Source: DATBQN01 sp963755825 (GTDB lineage Bacteria; Acidobacteriota; Thermoanaerobaculia; Multivoradales; UBA5704). From it: a DNA stretch of 64,000 nt. The DNA lies in NCBI GenBank assembly GCA_963755825.1, contig CAVWLA010000003.1, positions 248,001 to 312,000 of the forward strand, in the 5' to 3' direction. Below are positions 58,433 to 64,000 of this stretch, one piece after another; within the stretch, counting starts at the first letter, position 1, and each line of letters opens with the position of its first letter. The position numbers were made by a program, and so were the translations under genes. The notes beneath the pieces were generated by a model, which was not told where the DNA came from, did no database searches, and worked only from the letters and a program-made list of their open reading frames with translations.

Positions 58433-58744
58433 GGCGTTTCCTTTCGCGGGTGGAGGCTTGGGCTCGGCGCCCGGACGGGCCTCTGGGCGGACGATCCTAT
58501 CCCGCCCGTTCACCCGCGCGCGGCCGCGGTTTAGTGCCGCGTCAAGGGCGGCGTCAAGCGGGGTTTGCGACGCTCCGAGGGGCTCGACGCGCGCACCGGA
58601 TCTGAGTAGAGAGGGATCTGTTGCAGCCTCTTCGCCGTCGCAGTCGAGGAGACCCACCCTGGTAGCCCCCGCCGTTTGCACCTGGTCGTTCGGTCCCGCC
58701 CGGGCCTCTGCTCGGGGGTCACCTTTCTACGAAGAGAGATCGCT
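58433..58744. promoter_or_regulatory. Divergent intergenic region, no gene recognised
   Basis: This 312-bp region must contain the start signals for both the TPR lipoprotein gene (minus) and the small secreted protein gene (plus). A direct repeat GCGTCAAG occurs at 58539 and 58551, 12 bp apart and so on nearly the same helix face, which could be a regulator site. No convincing -35/-10 pair is seen. Confidence 0.3.
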
Positions 58745-59020
58745 ATGAAGACGCCATCGATCGCAGCCGCCACCCTTCTGATCCTCGCTTTCTCCGTCGC
58801 CGGTGCGGCGACGCCCCGCCAGGCCGCCGCCTCCCGTGCGGTGCGGCCGGCGGCTGCCGCACCCGGCTCCTGGCGGGATCTGGCGCAATCGCTGTGGAAC
58901 GTCGTCCGACACAGCATCACCACCGAAACGTCGCTGTCGACTCCGAACGCGACGACATCGACCGGCAGCTGCATCGATCCCGACGGCCGCCTGGTCATCC
59001 CCTGCGTGCATCCGACCTAG
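58745..59020 (+). CDS. Small secreted protein of unknown function
   Basis: A 91-residue protein with a clear Sec signal (MKTPS then IAAATLLILAFSVAGAA). The mature part of about 70 residues is Ala/Ser/Thr-rich, has one amphipathic stretch (SWRDLAQSLWNVVRHSI), and ends in SCIDPDGRLVIPCVHPT, where two Cys could form a disulfide. ATG at 58745 is preceded by GAGAGA at a usable distance; an earlier in-frame start at 58676 would put the signal in the interior. I do not recognise a family. Confidence 0.6.
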   Translation: MKTPSIAAATLLILAFSVAGAATPRQAAASRAVRPAAAAPGSWRDLAQSLWNVVRHSITTETSLSTPNATTSTGSCIDPDGRLVIPCVHPT

Positions 59021-59176
59021 CGGACGGGCCGGCGGGTCTCGTCAGGGGAAGGTGTAGGGACGGCAGAGGGCCGGCCGAGCCGCCGGCCGCTCGCGAGCGC
59101 GAGAGCGCCCGACCTCGCGAACCGTTCGACCGTCGCGACGCGAAATCGCTGTCGACCATGGATCGAGGCGGGCTGC

Positions 59177-62100
59177 TCAGTCGTAGAGAACCCCGGCGGG
59201 GACGGTGTCGGCGTTCGGGTCGACGGCGACCGAGAGGGCGAAGAGGAGGATGTCGGGGTCCTTGGGGGGCGTCAGGGTATGGGGACCGCCGCCCTGGAGC
59301 GCGAGCGAGTAGAGAAACATGTAGCCGAATTGGTAGGGCAGGATGTCCTTCGTGTAGTCCTTCGTCGGCAGATCGTTGCAGGCGGGGATGATCGGCCGCA
59401 GCACGACCCCCGGCCGTGCGAGGTGGGTGCTGTAGAAGGCGACGGGATCGCGCTCGATGCGCGGCGGCGTCGCCGGCACCTGGGTCGGCTCCTGGCCGTA
59501 GTTGGGCTCGCCGCAGACCTCTTGCGCGCCGATCTGCGGCATCCAGCGCATGCCGGCGTCGTACCACTGCCCGATCGTGCCGGTGATCGCCTGGATGGTC
59601 ACCACGGCCGGCCCGCCGTCGAGGCTGAAGGTGACGCTCTTCTTGCCGCCGGTCGAAGCGGCGAGGAAATAGACCCGGGTCGCCGGCCCGGCCGGCAGCG
59701 GGATCGGCACGCCGTCGGCGCGGCGGGCGTTCTTGCCGCCCTTGGGCGTGAGGTCGAAGCGGACGCTCGCCCAGGTGAGCGAGGTCGGGTACTGCGCCTG
59801 CGGGAACGCCGTGCCCGCAGCGTCGAAGCGGCCGCTGGGCGCCACCACGTCGACGTCGTAGCGGAGGTCGACCGGCATGCTCGTGGGAGGCGTGAGACGC
59901 GACCTCGGCGGCGCCAGGGTCAGCGCGAAGGTGCGCGGCTGGTAGGCGGCGAGCGCGGTGACCAGCGCGCCGCCGTCGACCACCGCCGGCCCCACGGCGT
60001 TCTCCTCGCCGTCCACCTCGCGGGCGGCGGCGATCCCCTCCCCCACCTTCACCCGCACCGTGCCGGCGCTCCGGCCGGTGAGCTCCTGGAGACGGAGGAT
60101 CACCTCGCGCGCCGGCGCGCCGCCGCGCGGCTCGGCCTGCTTCAGGCCGCGGACCGCCACCTGGTCGCTGTCGACCCCGAGGAGCTGGAGCGAGCGGCCG
60201 AGCGGGCCGCCCTTGGCGACCGTCTGGAAGGCCAGCAGCCGCTGGTTGAAGGCGGCGGCCGTCCAGGGGACGCCGCCCGCCGCCCAGTCGCCCGCATGGC
60301 CGCAGAGGGCGTAGCGGAAGACGTTGGGGCCGAAATCGCGCTGGGCGTCGTAGAACTTGCCGTCGGGGCTGCCGGAGAAACCGTCGCCGGCATAGGGAGT
60401 GTGGATGAGCGTCAGGCGCAGCGTCTCGTCGGCCGGCTTGTCCCAGCCGTACTTGCAGTCGTTCAAGACGGCGATGCCGTAGCTCCCCGCGATGTCGGTG
60501 AGGTCGGCCCACTGCTGCGCCGGCACCTCATACTTCATGACCTCCGAGGAGGTGTCGTTGTTGCCGCGCTGGATCGTCCCCAGGCCGAGGTCGTACGTCG
60601 CCCGGGGATTCGCCACGGCGAGCGGAAACGCCGCCTTGAGGAGCGTCTCGTCGGTCCACCAGTCGACCTCGCAGGCGACCTCGACGGAGCGCCCGGCGAT
60701 GCCGCGGGCGTAGAGCCGCACGATCTGGACGAAGGTCGAGCCTTCCTGCTGGCGGGTGACCCGGAAGGCCACCGACACCGGGCCCTTCTCGTAGACCTCG
60801 ATCGCCGCCGCCCCGGAGACGGTCGAGCGCGGCGGATTGGCGACGTCGTAAGGCATCACCTGCCAGGCCGGCCACTGGTTCGGCGCGTCCCGGTAGGGGT
60901 CGGCGTCGCCGCCGTTGTAGAGCAGCTGCAGGGAGAGGGTCTTCCCCGCGGCGACCAGCTGCCGGCCGCCGTTGGCGCGGTCGACGACGCTCGCGATGTC
61001 GCCTCCCGCGGCGAGGGTGACGACGTAGCGATCGCTGGTGAGAGTGAGCTTCGCGAGGTCGATCGAGAGGCCCGTCGGCAGGTCGCTCGGGGTGGGCGAC
61101 GGGCGCACGTCGAAGACGGTGAAGCTCGCCGCGGTGGTCGCGGCGAGGAACGAGACGGCGAGCGAGCCCGGCGCCTGGCCGGGCAGCGCCTGCGAGGGCA
61201 CCTCGACCCCGGCGCCGTCGTAGACGCGGACCGCCTTGGGCGCGCCGCCGGCGAAGGTCACCTCGGCGCGCACGGCGTCCTCGCGGCCGCTCGAGAGCGG
61301 GTTGTAGACCACCAGCGGCACGCCGCTCGCGCGGGTGTCGAGAGCGCGGGCGACCGCTCCCGCGGCGTCGCCGAGCACCGCCGCGAAGCGGTTGAGCGCC
61401 AGCACCTCGTCGTTCCACGAGAACCGGTAGACGTCGGGCATCGCGTCGCCGGTCACGTCGTCGTGGAACTGGTGCCAGAGGAAGCGCAGCCAGGCGTCGC
61501 GCAAGCCGTCGGCGGGATACGGCGCGCCGCCCAGCCAGTCGGCGGCGACCGCCGCCTGCTCGGCGGCGGCGGCGAGCAGCTCGTTCTCGCGCTCCCAGCG
61601 CTTCATCGCCGTCTCCGAGGTGTAGCAGCCGGTGCCGTGGAGCGCCATCAGCAGCTCGCCGCTGTAGGAGCACCTGTCGGCCATCGCCTGCCGCTGGCGC
61701 GCGCTCAGGTCGCGGAAGTACTGGTCGGAGCCGACGTTGCGCACGGCGAAGGGATCGAGCACCGGCGCGCTCGCGGCGACGTTCTTGATCGAGTCGGCGG
61801 CCGGCGCGCCGCCCTGGTCGCCGGTTCCGAAATAGGCGTAGGCGGCGTAGAGGCCGGTCGCCTCGCCGATCGCCTGGATCTTGTCGTCGAGCGGCGCGGC
61901 ATAGGGGTTGTCGCCCGATTGGGTGTAGGGCCAGTCGCCGGTATAGCTCTGCAGGGTTCCGCTCGTTCCCGCCGGGACCTTGTTGTTGTAGGCACCGGGC
62001 TGCAGCGCCGCGACGATCGAGGAGCCGTCAGGCCCCACCCAGACGCCGATGTCGAAGGGCACGAAGTTGACGCGCTGGTTCTCCCAGGTGAGCTTCTGCG

Positions 62101-62911
62101 TCGAGAAGCCGAGGCGGCCGCAGTGGGCGGCGACCGCCGGCAGGGCGTATGAGAAGCCGAAGCAGTCGGGGAGGAAGACGTCCTTGCTGGTGCGGCCGAA
62201 CTCGGCGGCGAAGAAGCCGTTGGCGTAGAGGAACTGGCGGATGAGCGACTCCGGCGACGAGATGTTGACGTCGCCCGCGACGAGCGCGCCGCCCGCCACC
62301 CGCCAGCGCCCCTGGGCGATCTTCTCCTTCATCTTGGCGTAGAGGTCGGGGAAGTACTCCTTGGCCAGCATGTAGCGGAAGGCGCCTTCGAAGCTGAAGA
62401 CGTAGGCGGGCTCCGCGTCGATCCGCGCGACGTTGCGCTCGATCGTCGTCGGGATGTAGGAGCGGATGGTGTCCTCGACCGTCCACAGCCACTGCACGTC
62501 GATGTGGACGGTCGCCACCAGGTAGGCGGCGTTGCCGTTGCCGGCGGCGGCGCGCTGCAGACGATCGAGGATCTCCTGCGGCAGCTCGCGCGGCGGGTTC
62601 GCCGTCGGGTTGGCGGCGTTGCCGAGGAGCGCCTGGACGACGAGGAGACCCGCCTCGTCGCTCGCCGCCGCCGGGATGTTGCGCCCCGGAGAGAGCCCCT
62701 GCGCGGCGAGCGCGGGGCCCATGCCGACGACGAACGGCGAGGCGGCGAGCTTGGCGAGGAAGGCCGCCAGGGTGTCGCCGGCGATGCCGGGGACCGGCAG
62801 CACACCCAGCTTGGTCCCCAGCCGCGAGGCGTCGAACGAGCGCGCGTAGGGCGAGGCAGCGATGGCGGAGAGGTAGCCGCCGAAGGTCGGAATGGCGCTC
62901 TCGGCGCTCAC
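59177..62911 (-). CDS. GH38 alpha-mannosidase-like glycoside hydrolase with an unknown N-terminal domain
   Basis: A 1244-residue enzyme. Residues about 5-125 form a domain paralogous to the whole upstream 127-residue protein. The GH38 catalytic domain follows: HIDVQWLW near residue 135 supplies the zinc-binding His and Asp, and LPDCFGFSYALP near 247 holds the expected nucleophile Asp. Further on, a large beta-sandwich region typical of GH38 C-terminal parts runs to the end, with about 200 extra residues after it. GH38 enzymes cleave alpha-mannosides with zinc. No signal peptide is visible, so the enzyme is probably cytoplasmic. The start is GTG at 62911, overlapping the upstream stop by 4 bp (GTGA); in-frame sequence before it is only the shadow of that gene. 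Neighbouring glycosyltransferase and domain duplication suggest a glycan-related operon. Confidence 0.82.
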   Translation of the reverse strand: MSAESAIPTFGGYLSAIAASPYARSFDASRLGTKLGVLPVPGIAGDTLAAFLAKLAASPFVVGMGPALAAQGLSPGRNIPAAASDEAGLLVVQALLGNAANPTANPPRELPQEILDRLQRAAAGNGNAAYLVATVHIDVQWLWTVEDTIRSYIPTTIERNVARIDAEPAYVFSFEGAFRYMLAKEYFPDLYAKMKEKIAQGRWRVAGGALVAGDVNISSPESLIRQFLYANGFFAAEFGRTSKDVFLPDCFGFSYALPAVAAHCGRLGFSTQKLTWENQRVNFVPFDIGVWVGPDGSSIVAALQPGAYNNKVPAGTSGTLQSYTGDWPYTQSGDNPYAAPLDDKIQAIGEATGLYAAYAYFGTGDQGGAPAADSIKNVAASAPVLDPFAVRNVGSDQYFRDLSARQRQAMADRCSYSGELLMALHGTGCYTSETAMKRWERENELLAAAAEQAAVAADWLGGAPYPADGLRDAWLRFLWHQFHDDVTGDAMPDVYRFSWNDEVLALNRFAAVLGDAAGAVARALDTRASGVPLVVYNPLSSGREDAVRAEVTFAGGAPKAVRVYDGAGVEVPSQALPGQAPGSLAVSFLAATTAASFTVFDVRPSPTPSDLPTGLSIDLAKLTLTSDRYVVTLAAGGDIASVVDRANGGRQLVAAGKTLSLQLLYNGGDADPYRDAPNQWPAWQVMPYDVANPPRSTVSGAAAIEVYEKGPVSVAFRVTRQQEGSTFVQIVRLYARGIAGRSVEVACEVDWWTDETLLKAAFPLAVANPRATYDLGLGTIQRGNNDTSSEVMKYEVPAQQWADLTDIAGSYGIAVLNDCKYGWDKPADETLRLTLIHTPYAGDGFSGSPDGKFYDAQRDFGPNVFRYALCGHAGDWAAGGVPWTAAAFNQRLLAFQTVAKGGPLGRSLQLLGVDSDQVAVRGLKQAEPRGGAPAREVILRLQELTGRSAGTVRVKVGEGIAAAREVDGEENAVGPAVVDGGALVTALAAYQPRTFALTLAPPRSRLTPPTSMPVDLRYDVDVVAPSGRFDAAGTAFPQAQYPTSLTWASVRFDLTPKGGKNARRADGVPIPLPAGPATRVYFLAASTGGKKSVTFSLDGGPAVVTIQAITGTIGQWYDAGMRWMPQIGAQEVCGEPNYGQEPTQVPATPPRIERDPVAFYSTHLARPGVVLRPIIPACNDLPTKDYTKDILPYQFGYMFLYSLALQGGGPHTLTPPKDPDILLFALSVAVDPNADTVPAGVLYD
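62530..62900 (-). other. Fused copy of an unrecognised about 120-residue domain
   Basis: It shares PTFxGYL, YAxSFD, LGxKLGVLPVxGI, SALxAQ-like, PGxNIPAxAS and EAGLLVV with the standalone protein encoded just upstream. In the fused copy these read PTFGGYLSAI, KLGVLPVPGI, PGRNIPAAAS and DEAGLLVVQALL. Confidence 0.8.
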
Positions 62912-63291
62912 CCGCCGAAGCCCTTCGCCACCGCGATGCCGTTCAGGCGGGCGAGGATCAGCTGCGGCAGAGCCCTGAACGGCAGCGGCGTGGCCGGGCC
63001 GGCGGCGCGGTCGAGGAGCACGGAGACGACGAGGAGGCCGGCCTCGGTGCTCGCCTCCGCCGGGATGTTCTCGCCCGGCACCAGGCTCTGCGCCGAGAGC
63101 GCGCTCTCCCATCCCGAGGCGACGAAGGTGGTGTTGGCGAGATCGACCAGGAAGCCGCTCAGCGTCGAGCTGGAGATGCCGCTCACCGGCAGGACGCCGA
63201 GCTTGAGACCGAGCCCGGCGAGATCGAACGAGGCGGCGTATCCGGACCGGCTGATGCCGGCGAGATAGCCGCTGAAGGTGGGCGTGGGCAT
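62908..63291 (-). CDS. 127-residue protein, standalone copy of the domain fused to GH38
   Basis: I do not recognise a family. The protein is probably mostly helical, with motifs PTFSGYLAGI, YAASFD, KLGVLPVSGI, TLSGFLVDLA, PGENIPAEAS and EAGLLVVSVLL. Almost its whole length aligns with residues 5-125 of the downstream GH38 protein, at roughly 40-45% identity by eye. ATG at 63291 follows GAGGTGA. It begins 4 nt after the stop of the glycosyltransferase gene and overlaps the GH38 start by 4 bp, so the three are translationally coupled. It has no signal peptide and no Cys. The context suggests a part in glycan recognition or in assembly of the GH38 enzyme, but this is a guess. Confidence 0.75.
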   Translation of the reverse strand: MPTPTFSGYLAGISRSGYAASFDLAGLGLKLGVLPVSGISSSTLSGFLVDLANTTFVASGWESALSAQSLVPGENIPAEASTEAGLLVVSVLLDRAAGPATPLPFRALPQLILARLNGIAVAKGFGG

Positions 63292-63295
63292 TCTG

Positions 63296-64000
63296 TCACC
63301 TCGCTTGGAAAGGTTCGCGGGCGCCGGCGGGATGCCGGGCGGTTGCGGCTGCCCCGGCGGTTCCGGTGGCCCCGATCGTCTGTTCGATGAGCCGGATCCA
63401 GGACGCGGCGATGGCGTCCCAGCCGAGCTCCGGCCGGCGGGCGTTGGCGAGCGCCGCGGCCTGCATCGCCGCCAGGTGCTGGCGATCGCGGTAGAGGCGC
63501 TCGAGAGCCGCCGCCACGTCGGCGGGGCCGGCGAGGAAGGCCTCGGTCGAGATCCCCGGATTGATCAGCGTCGCGATCGGCTCGACCAGCTCGGCGGCGC
63601 CGGCCCACAGCTCGCGGGCGACCGGGTGCGCCGTCATCACCTGGGCGCCGCCGGCCGCGCCGTGCTCGAAGGCGACGAGCCCCCAGCCCTCGCCGGTCGC
63701 CGTGTTGAGGCCGACGTCGCAGGCGTTGTAGATGAGGTTCATCTGCTCGACCGTGGCGTCGGGAACGCCGGCGGCGAGGCTCGACAGGATGAGCCGCCGT
63801 TGGATGCCGAGCTGCTCGGAGACGCGGAGCAGGTTCCAGCCGGCGTCCTCCGTCCCCATGTGGAGGTAGAGCCGCACGCTCGCCGGCTTGTCGCGGGCGA
63901 AGCGGGCGAAACCCTGGAGGGTGACGTCGATGCGCTTGCGCGGCTGGTTGCGGTTGGCGTTGAGGACGACGAACGAGCTCTCGGGCGACGGCAGCTCGGG
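63296..64000 (-). CDS. Family 4-type glycosyltransferase, N-terminus cut by right window edge
   Basis: The visible 234 residues are the C-terminal nucleotide-sugar-binding half of a GT-B glycosyltransferase: VVLNANRNQPRKRID, LYLHMGTEDAGWNL, NLIYNACDVGLNTATGEGWGLVAFEHGAAG. The last part holds the E-x7-E motif (E in GEGW and E in FEH) that contacts the donor sugar. An in-frame GTG at 63877 is internal, because family sequence continues to the window edge. The C-terminal 25 residues are low-complexity. It is the first visible gene of the coupled glycosyltransferase, unknown domain and GH38 unit. Donor and acceptor cannot be told. Confidence 0.85.
   Translation of the reverse strand, partial: PELPSPESSFVVLNANRNQPRKRIDVTLQGFARFARDKPASVRLYLHMGTEDAGWNLLRVSEQLGIQRRLILSSLAAGVPDATVEQMNLIYNACDVGLNTATGEGWGLVAFEHGAAGGAQVMTAHPVARELWAGAAELVEPIATLINPGISTEAFLAGPADVAAALERLYRDRQHLAAMQAAALANARRPELGWDAIAASWIRLIEQTIGATGTAGAAATARHPAGAREPFQAR

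Noticed and set aside
58433..58681. N-terminal extension of the TPR lipoprotein gene to 58681
   Set aside because: The extension would bury the signal peptide. The ATG at 58432 has a good AAAGGAAA site.

Overview
This is a very GC-rich window (clearly above 70% G+C by eye). It comes from a Gram-negative bacterium, because two TonB-dependent outer-membrane receptors, a Tat-exported oxidase and a likely lipoprotein are present. Codon use and gene content fit a secondary-metabolite-rich soil lineage such as Acidobacteriota or Myxococcota. The sequence alone does not settle the phylum. Most of the window is one minus-strand biosynthetic region, transcribed from right to left.

Right to left, the core assembly line is four tightly coupled genes over about 44 kb (11901-55880). 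The first is a 6529-residue synthetase that begins with a fatty acyl-AMP ligase and an ACP and carries five amino acid modules; the last adenylation domain is interrupted by a methyltransferase. Next come a one-module PKS (KS-AT-dead KR-ACP), a small protein made of a condensation domain plus only the first part of an adenylation domain, and a 5892-residue NRPS with four modules, the first three ending in epimerization domains. Read colinearly, the product is an acylated peptide of about nine residues with one malonate-derived unit after residue five and three D-residues near the C-terminus. My tentative order is acyl, Ala, Ala-like, basic residue, Pro, methylated Cys-like residue, C2 unit, D-X, D-Val, D-(Hpg-like), Lys-like. 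These pocket readings were made by hand from remembered specificity codes. No thioesterase or other release domain is visible at the end of the line.

Left of the assembly line lie tRNA-Tyr and tRNA-Gly, a PoxB-type thiamine-diphosphate enzyme, a 5'-truncated remnant of a Cys-rich copper-binding protein, two coupled TonB-dependent receptors, and a Tat-exported flavin amine oxidase. A second NRPS follows; it starts with a carrier domain, has a Ser-type adenylation domain and runs off the left edge. This left part may be a separate, possibly metallophore-related, locus.

Right of the assembly line, and divergent from it, is a heme-oxygenase-like diiron oxidase gene on the plus strand, closed by a strong terminator. 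Beyond it are a thioredoxin-like/TPR lipoprotein, a small secreted protein of unknown function, and a three-gene minus-strand unit: a glycosyltransferase (cut by the right edge), an unrecognised 127-residue protein, and a GH38 alpha-mannosidase-like enzyme whose N-terminus carries a second copy of that same unrecognised domain.

The strongest leads are the interrupted A domain, the doubled condensation step with an A-domain remnant, the divergent diiron oxidase next to a lipid-loading module, and the duplicated unknown domain fused to GH38.
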